Assembly (NCBI RefSeq): GCF_015667795.1
Contig: NZ_JADPEL010000017.1
Location: forward strand, 1-64,000
Reading direction: 5' to 3'
Length of the DNA stretch: 64,000 nucleotides
Origin: Clostridium sp. D53t1_180928_C8
Lineage (GTDB): Bacteria; Bacillota; Clostridia; Clostridiales; Clostridiaceae
The position numbers were made by a program, and so were the translations under genes. Below, piece by piece: positions 28,555 through 37,624 of this stretch. Each line of letters starts with the position of its first letter. Positions within the stretch are counted from its first letter, which is position 1. Under the pieces are notes generated by a model. It was not told the DNA's origin and searched no databases. It saw nothing but the letters and a program-made list of their open reading frames with translations.

Positions 28555-28625
28555 GGCAACTGGCTGACATAGAAATTTTCCTTAGTCCCTATAGCTTTGC
28601 GTCCTTAAATTTCTTTAAGTTTGCC
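28555..28625 (-). ncRNA. Cyclic-di-GMP-I (GEMM-I) riboswitch
   Basis: The minus-strand RNA begins GGCAAAC at 28625. It contains the diagnostic GGACGCAAAGCTATAGGG, then CTAA, a variable stem, and ATG..AGCCAGTTGCC closing at 28555. These are the conserved positions of the c-di-GMP-I aptamer (GEMM): GCAAAGC, the tetraloop-receptor side and the closing GGCAA/TTGCC stem. The expression platform is the terminator at 28419-28446. It controls the M60 mucinase gene. Whether c-di-GMP turns the gene on or off cannot be decided without folding. The rest of the 28375-29003 spacer is AT-rich, with no further gene and no clear terminator for the PTS gene. Confidence 0.9.
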
Positions 28626-29003
28626 ATATAGAATTTTAAAGCAATATTAAATGTCTACTATTTAATATTATTTTTTATGTAATAATTAAAATATTTTACT
28701 GATTAAATTATATATTATTTTAATGACTTAAAGTAAAAAATGTTTTATTTTTCATCTTTTAAATCATAAATTTCCTATAAACAATGAAATTTTCCACTTA
28801 TTATGATTTTATTCTTTTCATACCTTCATATAATAATAAAAAAAGAAAAAAATGTGTTTATACATTTTCTTCTTCGTATATTTAAAAACTTTACTAAATA
28901 TAGTGAACACTTACTTTTTAAAATAAATTCACTACTCATATGCGTTCGTAGAAGTAACTTTATTCTATTAATTGTAAATATAAAATCTTAGTTAAATTTA
29001 TAA

Positions 29004-30380
29004 TTAAGCTTCTTCTTTTATTCCCATTATCATAGTTGCTGCAAATGCAACTCCTACTGCTATAACCATTCCAATTATATAGTTAAGCATTGATGAAGAA
29101 TTTGTTATTGCTATACCTGGTATACCAGTAACACCAACTGCAGTCATTCCAACCTTCATTGCTACTACATATGCACCACCTACAGCACCACCTATTGCTG
29201 CACCTATAAATGGAGTTTTATATCTTAAGTTAACACCAAATATAGCTGCTTCAGTTATACCAAATAATGTACTTATTGCTGATGGAAGAGCGACAGCTTT
29301 CATCTTTTTATTTTTAGTTAATAAGAATGCTGCAAAACAAGCTCCACCTTGAGCTACATTTGCCATTGACCAAATTGGTAATAATGTATTTATACCAGTA
29401 TCAGCTAAAAGCCCAAGTTCTACAGCATGGAAGCTATGATGAATACCAGTTATAACTATTGATGAATATGCTCCACCAAATAAAAGTCCTGCTATTATTC
29501 CAAGCTTCGTTATGGCAAATGTTAAGAATGAACTAATTCCAACTCCAATGATATTAGCTGCTGGTCCTATAACTGCTAAAGCTAAGAATCCAGTTATTAA
29601 TACTGTTATTAATGGAGTTAATAATATATCTAGTAATTCTGGAACAATTTTTCTAGTTCCTTTTTCTATATATGACATAATAAATACTACAAGTAATATA
29701 GGTAACACAGTTCCTTGATATCCAAGTAATGGCATATCAATTATTCCTAAAACTTTTATAGTTTCATATCCAGCACCTTGATCCCATGCATTCATTAAAG
29801 CTGGATGAATCATAATTCCACCGATTGTTGCTGCTAAATATGGATTAGCTCCAAATACCTTTGCTGCACTTATAGCAACTAATATTGGTAAGAATATAAA
29901 TGCTGCTGAACTAAACCAATCAAGCATCATCCACCACCAAGTGTTTGTATATTGATCTAATCCAAACTTGCTTAGCATTCCCATTATACCCATTAAAAGT
30001 CCTGCTGCAACTATAGCTGGTATAATTGGTACAAATATATCAGATAATGTTTTAGCTAGCTTTTGAAGTGGATTTAGTTTCTTGGCACCTTCTTGTTTTA
30101 CTTCTGCAGTACTCATTTCAGTTATTCCACAAATTTTAATTAATTCTGCATATACTTTATTAACAGTTCCTTGTCCAATAATAACTTGGAATTGTCCTCC
30201 ATTAATAAATGCTCCTTTAACTATGTCTAGTTTTTCTAGCTCTTCTTTGTTAGCTAAACTTTGATCTTTTAATACCATTCTTAATCTTGTTGCACAATGT
30301 GCTGCACTTGCAATGTTTTCTGCACCACCGATATATTTTAATATATCTTGAGCTGCATCATAATACTTGTTAGACCCCAT
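29004..30380 (-). CDS. scrA: Sucrose-specific PTS enzyme IIBC
   Basis: Imports and phosphorylates sucrose. The EIIB domain (about 1-90) has the phospho-cysteine in AAHCATRLRMVLKD. After a linker, the EIIC domain (about 105-455) has about ten membrane segments and the GITEAAIFGVNL motif shared by glucose/sucrose-family permeases. There is no EIIA domain, as is usual for ScrA, which borrows EIIA-Glc. Two identical LacI-type operators precede it, and scrR lies directly upstream. Sucrose specificity is inferred from sacA, scrK and the shared operators. Confidence 0.88.
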   Translation of the reverse strand: MGSNKYYDAAQDILKYIGGAENIASAAHCATRLRMVLKDQSLANKEELEKLDIVKGAFINGGQFQVIIGQGTVNKVYAELIKICGITEMSTAEVKQEGAKKLNPLQKLAKTLSDIFVPIIPAIVAAGLLMGIMGMLSKFGLDQYTNTWWWMMLDWFSSAAFIFLPILVAISAAKVFGANPYLAATIGGIMIHPALMNAWDQGAGYETIKVLGIIDMPLLGYQGTVLPILLVVFIMSYIEKGTRKIVPELLDILLTPLITVLITGFLALAVIGPAANIIGVGISSFLTFAITKLGIIAGLLFGGAYSSIVITGIHHSFHAVELGLLADTGINTLLPIWSMANVAQGGACFAAFLLTKNKKMKAVALPSAISTLFGITEAAIFGVNLRYKTPFIGAAIGGAVGGAYVVAMKVGMTAVGVTGIPGIAITNSSSMLNYIIGMVIAVGVAFAATMIMGIKEEA

Positions 30381-30446
30381 TTTAAAATCCTCCTTAATAA
30401 TTTTATAATCTTATAATTTCCTTGTACTAAAGGCCTTATTCGCATA

Positions 30447-30462
30447 GTGGTAATGTTCCCAC
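30447..30462. promoter_or_regulatory. ScrR operator, proximal copy
   Basis: GTGGTAATGTTCCCAC is an imperfect palindrome about 67 bases upstream of the scrA ATG. An identical 16-mer lies 33 bp further upstream. Confidence 0.75.
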
Positions 30463-30479
30463 AACATTTATTTAAAAAT

Positions 30480-30495
30480 GTGGTAATGTTCCCAC
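30480..30495. promoter_or_regulatory. ScrR operator, distal copy
   Basis: An exact second copy of GTGGTAATGTTCCCAC. The 33-bp spacing is about three helical turns, putting both sites on the same DNA face and allowing cooperative binding. Confidence 0.75.
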
Positions 30496-30666
30496 CATTT
30501 TTATAGTTTGTTTTACGTTTTCATTTTTGTCTTACTAATTATGTCGAAATTTGTTTTAATTCAATTTCAATATGATTATATAATTTAATTTTATATAAGT
30601 CTATAGTTTATTTAAAATTTTATTCAGGAAATTTATAGTGTTTTTATATAAATTTCTTATTTTTAA

Positions 30667-30716
30667 TTTTAAATAGTTTTTATATAGGAACATTCCCATA
30701 TGAAAACTATTTAAAA
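30667..30716. repeat. 50-bp inverted repeat with an operator-like core between scrR and scrA
   Basis: Perfect 14-bp outer arms TTTTAAATAGTTTT / AAAACTATTTAAAA enclose ATAT and an operator-like AGGAACATTCCC centre. It lies 17 bases past the scrR stop. It may combine a scrR terminator-like hairpin with a third ScrR site. Confidence 0.6.
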
Positions 30717-30732
30717 CCTTTTCATATCCATA

Positions 30733-31731
30733 TTATACACTATTTCTTTCAACTAGTAAACAATTTATCTTTACTTTTTTTACCACCTTTTCTTTTTTAT
30801 CTATTTCTTTATTTAGTTTTTTTAAAATTATCTCTGCTGATTTTCTACCAGCTGTTTTATAGTGGTAATGTACTGTTGTAAGTTTCGGTGTTATTACCCT
30901 AGAAATCTTAGAATCTCCCATGCCAACTACTGCAATATCCTCTGGAACCTTATAATTATTATCTAATAAATACTCTATTGCCCCTAGAGCTAAATTATCA
31001 GTAACAGCAATAATAGCTGTAGGTGTATTGGTGCCATCCATTATTTCTTTAGTTAACCTATATCCACTTTCCTCATTAAAATCACCAATTTTAATATTTT
31101 TATAATCTATATTAATATTATTTTTTTCAAGAGTCTTTATGTAAGCTTGTTTTCTATAAAGTCCAACAGCTATATCTTCTTCGTATACACCAATATAACC
31201 CAATTTTTTATGACCTTTTTTAATTACATAATTAGTTATATCTTCTACCGCTTGAAATTCATCAAAAAACACGGATGAACACTCCTGAATATCCTGTGCA
31301 ACAACAACTATAGGAACCTCTAAGTCTTCAATTACTTTTATATGTTTTTCTGTAACTTTAGTTGCCATGAATATTATTCCATCAACCTGATTCGATTTAA
31401 ATATATTAAGATATTCCAATTCCTTTTCTATAGATAAATTTGTATTTGCTATTAAAATATCATATCCATTAGGTGATAATATTTCTGTAATTCCTTCAAC
31501 TACTCTTGCCGGTGTTTCACTACTTATCTTAGGAACTATTACTCCAATTAAGTTAGTTTTTTTAGTTCTCATCCCCTTGGCTTGTCTTTGAGGTGTAAAA
31601 CCAGTTTCATCAAGTACCTTTTTTATTTTATCTCTTGCTTCTTCACTAACATATCCATTATTTAAATATCTAGAGACAGTAGATTTTGATACTCCTGCTA
31701 GGTTTGCTATGTCAATTATATTTAATGCCAT
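30733..31731 (-). CDS. scrR: LacI-family sucrose operon repressor
   Basis: A helix-turn-helix at the N-terminus (MALNIIDIANLAGVSKSTVS) is followed by the hinge and a periplasmic-binding-protein-like effector domain. I start at the ATG at 31731, since MALNIIDIA is the usual LacI-type opening; a longer in-frame TTG start at 31764 exists. This gives 332 residues, typical of the family. The four GGAAC/GTTCC palindromes near scrA, scrK and its own 3' end are the probable operators. It represses the sucrose genes until sucrose or its phosphate binds. Confidence 0.88.
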   Translation of the reverse strand: MALNIIDIANLAGVSKSTVSRYLNNGYVSEEARDKIKKVLDETGFTPQRQAKGMRTKKTNLIGVIVPKISSETPARVVEGITEILSPNGYDILIANTNLSIEKELEYLNIFKSNQVDGIIFMATKVTEKHIKVIEDLEVPIVVVAQDIQECSSVFFDEFQAVEDITNYVIKKGHKKLGYIGVYEEDIAVGLYRKQAYIKTLEKNNINIDYKNIKIGDFNEESGYRLTKEIMDGTNTPTAIIAVTDNLALGAIEYLLDNNYKVPEDIAVVGMGDSKISRVITPKLTTVHYHYKTAGRKSAEIILKKLNKEIDKKEKVVKKVKINCLLVERNSV

Positions 31732-31764
31732 TAACCTTTTTTCCTCCATCATTTTTGAAATCAA

Positions 31765-32091
31765 CTACTATTTTATTTTATCATTTTTTAAATAATTTCA
31801 CACTTAATTCTTAATATTTTTCCCTTATTATTATGAAATATATTATTAAAAAAATAAATATATAACTTAATCAAAATTTACGGCTTTACTTATATAGGAA
31901 TAATTTCACTTATATATTTGTATATTAAAATAATTGTTATTTTAAACTTGGTAAATAATTCTTTCAAAATAGATAATACTATATATAATACTTTTTCTAT
32001 AATATAAACTTATTTTGAATTTATTATTTATAAGTACCTTTTAACTACATTATAATTTTACTTATGGATTTTCACTTAAAGGAGTGATATT
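31765..32091. other. Divergent spacer between scrR and the amidase-like gene
   Basis: The stretch is highly AT-rich, with no RNA or coding signature. A TATAAT at 32051-32056 with a poor -35 may serve the plus-strand gene, which has an AAAGGAGTGAT ribosome site. Confidence 0.4.
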
Positions 32092-32997
32092 ATGCCAAAC
32101 GATAAAGATAATAGATCTAAAATAGCTATTAAAAATATCATATTTAAAGCATTTTATTATATTTTAGTAATAAATTTATTTGGTTACTTTTTCTATTGCA
32201 TAGGCAAAGTACATCCTAGTAATTATGTTTCTAAAAATAAACTATTAAATAGTATAAATATTAGTACTAGTGTTGGTAACTTTGATAATTCTAATATTCC
32301 TGAAAATTCTATCGATCCATATGAAGATGAATTAAACACCTTTATAACATCAGCTTTTAATACAAGAAACGATGGCTTTTTAAATGGTAAAGTTTCACGA
32401 CTTTATGATTATTACGGTACTTCTTCAGCAAATGGTCAATATTCTCTAAGCTATGAATTTAAAAGAATTTCTTATTTAAGGGATTGGGCTTTAGAACGAG
32501 CTATAATTTTTACTTCAATTAATTCATTAGTAATTATAAATAATATTATTAAAAATGATAATAGAATTATTGTTGATTTAGATGAACACTATACTTTTAA
32601 CTATATACACAACAAACAAGTTGCTTCAAATAAATTCACTTTAACAATTCCACATATATTAACTCTTTATACTACAGATAAATCTAATAATTCTTTTTTC
32701 ATAGATAAAGATTATTATTCTGATATATTTAATGATGATTTAGATAATTATATTTTTACATTATCTGAATTAACTTTACCTTATACAAGGAAAATTAATC
32801 CTAATTACGAAGTATCTAGTAGTTATAAAGAAGATGATATTATACGCTTTGATAAATCATTTTTTACAGACCATAAAGCAATAATTTCTGGATATGATTC
32901 TAATGGATATCCTTTAATAGATAGTAATTTATTTAATATTTCAAATATGCCATTTGATTTAGGCTGGAAAGAAAAAAATATAAAACTTTCTTATTAA
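32092..32997 (+). CDS. Amidase_6-like membrane protein lacking the catalytic core
   Basis: The 301-residue protein has an N-terminal membrane segment (about 17-40). Its next 160 residues (SRLYDYYGTSSANG, FKRISYLRDWALERAIIF) match the N-terminal domain that precedes the amidase_6 domain in many clostridial proteins. The C-terminus (KEDDIIRFDKSFFTDHKAII, SGYDSNGYPLIDSNLFNISN, PFDLGW) matches the end of that domain. The region between them, which should hold the GGDCxNFxSQ-type cysteine, is missing with the frame intact. A His may be retained (DHKAI). It is probably a non-catalytic relic or pseudoenzyme facing the cell wall. It is the only plus-strand protein gene between 14 and 58 kb. Confidence 0.55.
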   Translation: MPNDKDNRSKIAIKNIIFKAFYYILVINLFGYFFYCIGKVHPSNYVSKNKLLNSINISTSVGNFDNSNIPENSIDPYEDELNTFITSAFNTRNDGFLNGKVSRLYDYYGTSSANGQYSLSYEFKRISYLRDWALERAIIFTSINSLVIINNIIKNDNRIIVDLDEHYTFNYIHNKQVASNKFTLTIPHILTLYTTDKSNNSFFIDKDYYSDIFNDDLDNYIFTLSELTLPYTRKINPNYEVSSSYKEDDIIRFDKSFFTDHKAIISGYDSNGYPLIDSNLFNISNMPFDLGWKEKNIKLSY

Positions 32998-33003
32998 TAG
33001 AAA

Positions 33004-33034
33004 TAGCTCAATAAGTATAATTCTTATTGAGCTA
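33004..33034 (+). terminator. Terminator between the amidase-like gene and smpB
   Basis: TAGCTCAATAAG pairs with CTTATTGAGCTA across a 7-nt loop, followed by CTTTTTT on the plus strand. The two flanking genes converge here, so it may also act on smpB. Confidence 0.8.
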
Positions 33035-33039
33035 CTTTT

Positions 33040-33510
33040 TTAATATCTATTTCTTTCTTTCATTTGACGTTCAATATCTCTCTTATGAGCCTTTTCTAAC
33101 ATGGAATCTCTCTTATCATAATTCTTTTTACCTCTACAGATTCCAAGAGCAACTTTAACTCTTCCATTCTTTAGATATAATGATAATGGAACTAATGTAT
33201 ATCCATCTCTAGACACTAATCCTGCAAGTCTACCAATTTGCTCTTTATGAAGTAAAAGCTTTCTCTCTCTTAATGGTTCAACATTAAATATATTTCCTTG
33301 CTCGTAAGGACTAATATGCATATTTAAAATAAATATTTCCCCATTTTTTATATCAGCATAACAATCCTTTAAATTACATTTACCGCCTCTAATAGATTTA
33401 ACTTCTGTTCCTACTAATTCAATTCCCGCCTCCATTGTTTCTTCAACAAAATAATCATGACGAGCTTTTCTATTTTCAGCTAAAGAATTACTATTTTTAA
33501 CTCTTGCCAT
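33040..33510 (-). CDS. smpB: SsrA-binding protein SmpB
   Basis: The partner of tmRNA in trans-translation. The OB-fold signature [31 protein letters not shown] and the basic C-terminal tail ([20 protein letters not shown]) are all family hallmarks. The start at 33510 (MARVKNS) gives 156 residues, the usual length. It follows rnr by 73 bases, the conserved rnr-smpB order. ssrA, usually next, is instead at 13.5-14.2 kb. Confidence 0.95.
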   Translation of the reverse strand: MARVKNSNSLAENRKARHDYFVEETMEAGIELVGTEVKSIRGGKCNLKDCYADIKNGEIFILNMHISPYEQGNIFNVEPLRERKLLLHKEQIGRLAGLVSRDGYTLVPLSLYLKNGRVKVALGICRGKKNYDKRDSMLEKAHKRDIERQMKERNRY

Positions 33511-33583
33511 ACTCTCACCCACTTTTTATTACACGTTTTTCTTAATTATATCAAGAAGCCTTTAAAAGTACAACATAAGTAAA

Positions 33584-35842
33584 TTACTCGTTAAACTCTT
33601 CTTCATGTTCAAATCCTTCTTCAACATCAAAAGCTTCTTCTTCTGTTTTTGTTCCAAACTCTTTTTTTACTTCTGAAATTATTGAAGCTGTTTCTTCACT
33701 TGGTACAATTTCTTCTAAGTTTTGTTCGCTATCTAATATATCAAAGAAGATTTCTCTATTATCAATATCAACTTTAGCGCACTTTACTTTTACAGAATCT
33801 CCAAGTCTATATATTTTTCTTGTTCTTTGTCCTAATAACATTAAATGTTGCTCATCATAAACATAATAATCATCATCTAAATCAGTTATATGAACAAGTC
33901 CTTCTATTGTATTTGGAAGTTCAACAAATATACCAAATGATGTAACTGAAGAAATAATGCCCTCAAACTCTTCTCCAATTCTATCCATCATATATTCTGC
34001 TTTCTTTAAATCATCAACTTCTCTTTCAGCCTCTTCTGCAAGTCTTTCCATTTCTGATGATTGTTTAGCTGCTATATCAACTATAGGTGATAATTTAGTA
34101 GCTCTCTTTTCATCAATTTTGCCATTTAAATATTCCTTAATTATTCTATGAATTTGCAAATCAGGATATCTTCTTATTGGTGAGGTAAAGTGACAATAGT
34201 AAGTTGCAGCTAACCCAAAGTGAGCCGAACATTCTGGAGTATATTTTGCCTTCATCATACTTCTTAATAAAAGAGTACTAACTACTGTTTCTTCTTTTTT
34301 ACCTTTTACTTTTTCTAATACCTCTTGAAGAATTCTTGGATGGATATCTTGAGATACTTTCATTGTATATCCTAAGTTATAGATGAAATCTCTGAACTTC
34401 TCTAACTTTTCTTCATCTGGACTTTCATGAACTCTATATACAAAAGGTAAATTAGTCCAGAACATATGCTCAGCAATAGTTTCATTACAAACAAGCATAA
34501 ATTCTTCTATCATTCTATTTGCTATTTCTCTTTCATAAGGTTTTATATCAATTGGCTTACCGTTATCATTTAATATTATTTTAGATTCTTCAAAATCAAA
34601 ATCTATAGCCCCTCTTTTCATTCTTTTTTCTCTAAGAATTAAACATAGCTCTTGCATTGTTTTAAAATCATCTATTAAGTAATCATATCTCTTAATAAGC
34701 TCTTCGTCATTATCTCTTAATATTTTAGTAACATCTGTATAAGTCATTCTTTCAGATGTTTTTATAACTGTTTCAGCTATTTCATGATCACAAACTTTTC
34801 CCTTATTATCAATAGTCATAAAACAACTTAATGCTAATCTATCAACTTGTGGGTTAAGTGAACATATTCCATTAGAAAGCTTTTTAGGTAACATCGGTAT
34901 AACTCTATCTATTAAATATACAGAAGTACCTCTTTTTAACGCCTCTTTATCTAGTGGATTCTTTTCTCTTACATAATGTGTAACATCTGCAATATGAACG
35001 CCTAATCTATATTTACCACTATCTAATCTTTCTATGGAAACAGCATCATCAAGATCTTTTGCATCCTCACCATCTATAGTAACCATTCTAAGATTTCTAA
35101 TATCTTTTCTTCTTTGAATTTCCTTTTCTTCTATTTCTTCAGAAATTCCATCTGCATATGCTAAAACCTTTGGTGGAAACTCTTCAGGGAGACCATGCTT
35201 CTTTATTATAGTTAAAATATCTAGACCCTTTTCTCCTTTTTGTCCTAAAACTTCTTTAACTATTCCTTCTGGGCTTCTTCTTTTCTCTGGCCATTGAGTT
35301 ATCTCTACTATAACTACATCACCATGCTTCGCTCCATTTTTATCTTTCTTAGAAACAAATATATCTTGGTTTAATCTAGTATCTTCAGGAACTACAAATC
35401 CAAAATTTCTACTATCTTCATATATGCCAATTATTTTATTATTTGCTCGTTCAAGTACTTCTACAACTTCCCCTTCTCTTTTCTTACCATTAACATCATC
35501 TCTAGTAATTTGAACAAGTACTCTATCATTATTCATTGCTCCATTAATAAAAGAACTTGGAATAAATACATCTCTTTCCCCTTCTTCTTCTGGTATTAAA
35601 AATCCAAATCCTTTTTTATGAGCTTGAAGTTTCCCTTTTATTAATCCTAATTTTTCAGGAACTGCAAATTTATCTTTTTTAGTTCTTACTATTGAACCTT
35701 CTAATTCCATTACCTTTAATGCTCTCTTAAAAGCTTTATATTCATCTGAATTAATATCAAAAACTGCAACAAGTTCTTGAATATCCATTGGTCTATACGC
35801 TTCTTCTTTCATGAAACTAAGTAATGTTTCCTTTATTCCCAT
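33584..35842 (-). CDS. rnr: Ribonuclease R
   Basis: A 3'-5' exoribonuclease of the RNB family acting on structured RNA and, with tmRNA-SmpB, on non-stop mRNA. It has an N-terminal winged helix (1-65), cold-shock domains (about 70-220), an RNB catalytic domain with TIDGEDAKDLDDAVSIER near residue 265 (metal-binding aspartates), and an S1 domain (about 625-705) before an acidic tail. The ATG at 35842 has GGAGG seven bases upstream and gives 752 residues; the longer frame to 35899 has no such site. It forms the secG-rnr-smpB block. Confidence 0.95.
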   Translation of the reverse strand: MGIKETLLSFMKEEAYRPMDIQELVAVFDINSDEYKAFKRALKVMELEGSIVRTKKDKFAVPEKLGLIKGKLQAHKKGFGFLIPEEEGERDVFIPSSFINGAMNNDRVLVQITRDDVNGKKREGEVVEVLERANNKIIGIYEDSRNFGFVVPEDTRLNQDIFVSKKDKNGAKHGDVVIVEITQWPEKRRSPEGIVKEVLGQKGEKGLDILTIIKKHGLPEEFPPKVLAYADGISEEIEEKEIQRRKDIRNLRMVTIDGEDAKDLDDAVSIERLDSGKYRLGVHIADVTHYVREKNPLDKEALKRGTSVYLIDRVIPMLPKKLSNGICSLNPQVDRLALSCFMTIDNKGKVCDHEIAETVIKTSERMTYTDVTKILRDNDEELIKRYDYLIDDFKTMQELCLILREKRMKRGAIDFDFEESKIILNDNGKPIDIKPYEREIANRMIEEFMLVCNETIAEHMFWTNLPFVYRVHESPDEEKLEKFRDFIYNLGYTMKVSQDIHPRILQEVLEKVKGKKEETVVSTLLLRSMMKAKYTPECSAHFGLAATYYCHFTSPIRRYPDLQIHRIIKEYLNGKIDEKRATKLSPIVDIAAKQSSEMERLAEEAEREVDDLKKAEYMMDRIGEEFEGIISSVTSFGIFVELPNTIEGLVHITDLDDDYYVYDEQHLMLLGQRTRKIYRLGDSVKVKCAKVDIDNREIFFDILDSEQNLEEIVPSEETASIISEVKKEFGTKTEEEAFDVEEGFEHEEEFNE

Positions 35843-36203
35843 GTAATGTCCTCCGTTTAAAATTATATTTAACCTCATCCAATATTTTCTTATACACACT
35901 ATTTATTATACTACCACATGTATGTTTTTTTATTCAATAAGCAGTACTTTAAATATCTATATTATAGTTTATTCATCTTTTTCACCTTTAAACACAATAT
36001 TCATAAATTGCGAACTAAAGCTTAGATGCTATGATACTGAAAATTAATTATATAATCTCCATTAAGTAATATAAATTCAAAGTGAAAATTTCACCACTTT
36101 CCCAAAAAGTAATACTCAATTTTTCGTTCTCACTGTAGTTGGCGGTTTTATTCAATTTTCACATAAAAATAGACCACTAATACTTAGTGGTCTACGTTAT
36201 ATT
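35843..36203. other. Spacer between secG and rnr
   Basis: Contains the secG terminator (36170-36194) and presumably the rnr promoter. An AAAGTG..CACTTT hairpin lies near 36080-36102. No gene or known RNA motif is visible. Confidence 0.4.
36170..36194 (-). terminator. Terminator of secG
   Basis: An 11-bp perfect stem TAGACCACTAA / TTAGTGGTCTA with a 3-nt loop and a TTTTTATG tail on the minus strand, 10 bases after the secG stop. It separates secG from rnr transcriptionally. Confidence 0.85.
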
Positions 36204-36434
36204 TTAAATTATATTTAAAACTACTGTATTGATAGCAAATAAAAGCATTGAAACTATAGTAACTTTAGCTAACATAGCTTCCTTAGTCTTTGCTTTATTC
36301 TTAGTAAAGAATGTCTCACTTTTACTACCTTGAATTAACCCGCTTAAAGCATCAGCTTTACTCTTTTGCATTAATATTGAAATAACAACTATTAATCCTA
36401 AAACCGCTTCTAAAACAAATAAAAAAGTCTTCAC
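36204..36434 (-). CDS. secG: Preprotein translocase subunit SecG
   Basis: A small subunit of the SecYEG channel with two membrane helices (about 1-20 and 53-74) around the conserved LMQKSKADALSGLIQG loop. The start is taken as the GTG at 36434, because GGGAGG lies 7 bases before it and it gives 76 residues, the standard length; an upstream in-frame ATG would add 25 unrelated residues. Confidence 0.9.
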   Translation of the reverse strand: MKTFLFVLEAVLGLIVVISILMQKSKADALSGLIQGSKSETFFTKNKAKTKEAMLAKVTIVSMLLFAINTVVLNII

Positions 36435-36544
36435 GGTTACACCTCCCATATTGTACTTTCGTGCATTTTCACTTAATTTTATCATACCATAATACATATT
36501 ATATATCAAGATTATTTACAAATAACTCCATTATTATACAATAG

Positions 36545-37624
36545 TTACTTACTTATTATAAATTTATTATTAAGCTTACTTTTATTTAAATAACTTATAT
36601 TTCCCTTTTTTTTTGATACTTTAATAAAAAGTACAATTAATCCACTTATTATTACAAATGAATAAAAACTAATTCCTCTACTTAATAACATTGCTGAACT
36701 TAAAGTATTTGCTGGAAATAATGTCTTAAATAAAGTTAAAAATCCACTTTCGCTACTTCCAACTGATCCTGGCAGAGGTATAGCTGATACAGTAATAAAT
36801 AAAATTGATTGCATTGAAAAAACAGTGAAAAATGAAAATGTTGAAAGATTAAATGCTTTATATACAAAAAATGTTACGCTATACATAAAACAAATTTGAG
36901 CAAATGCTGTTAATACTACCTTAAATATAACACTTTTATTATTTTTTATAAATAATGCACTTTCTTGATATTGCTTAACTTCTTTATCTACTACATGTCT
37001 TAATTTTATTGAATTTATAAATTTTATTTTACTAGCTATTTTAAAAAATATACTTACTATCTTACTTATAAACGTCTTAGAAAATATAGCTAAAACTATA
37101 AAGCAAAACATAATAAAGTTAAATATAATTCCACAAAAAATTAATACTTTAATTCCAGTATTTAAACTTATAATAAAATCATAATTAATAATAAATGACA
37201 TTATTGCAATAGATATTGTAACAAACTGAAAGCTTGCAAGCTCTATAAGTAATATTAAGGATGAATGTGAGATTTTAATATCATCTTTACTCATATAATA
37301 AACTTGCATTGGCTGTCCACCAGATGCAGATGGTGTAATTGAACTAAAGAAAAATCCTATAAATGAGTATTTTAATCCCTTTAAAATACTTATATCATAG
37401 TTAAATAATTTCAACATACGTCTAATATTTATTCCTTCACAGCAAATAAATAAAAACATACATACCATGCCTAAAAACACATACATTAAATTAACATTTT
37501 TTAAGGATTCTATTATATTTCCTATACTATTATCTTTAAATAAAATAAAAAAAGTAATAGCAATTAATCCTACAAATAATATACTGCTCCTTAAAATTTC
37601 TTTTACACTCATAGTTTTATTCAT
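36545..37624 (-). CDS. YbhN/UPF0104-type flippase-like membrane protein
   Basis: The 359-residue integral membrane protein has about eight hydrophobic segments. The family motif GFFFSSITPSASGGQPMQVY is followed by a second half with PLPGSVGSSESGF. This places it in the lysylphosphatidylglycerol synthetase TM-region / AglD2-like family. Members move or modify lipid-linked molecules; none of the MprF synthetase domain is present. It overlaps the upstream deacetylase by 8 bases, and with the glycosyltransferase this makes a three-gene envelope operon. A role in glycolipid or teichoic-acid handling is inferred. Confidence 0.75.
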   Translation of the reverse strand: MNKTMSVKEILRSSILFVGLIAITFFILFKDNSIGNIIESLKNVNLMYVFLGMVCMFLFICCEGINIRRMLKLFNYDISILKGLKYSFIGFFFSSITPSASGGQPMQVYYMSKDDIKISHSSLILLIELASFQFVTISIAIMSFIINYDFIISLNTGIKVLIFCGIIFNFIMFCFIVLAIFSKTFISKIVSIFFKIASKIKFINSIKLRHVVDKEVKQYQESALFIKNNKSVIFKVVLTAFAQICFMYSVTFFVYKAFNLSTFSFFTVFSMQSILFITVSAIPLPGSVGSSESGFLTLFKTLFPANTLSSAMLLSRGISFYSFVIISGLIVLFIKVSKKKGNISYLNKSKLNNKFIISK

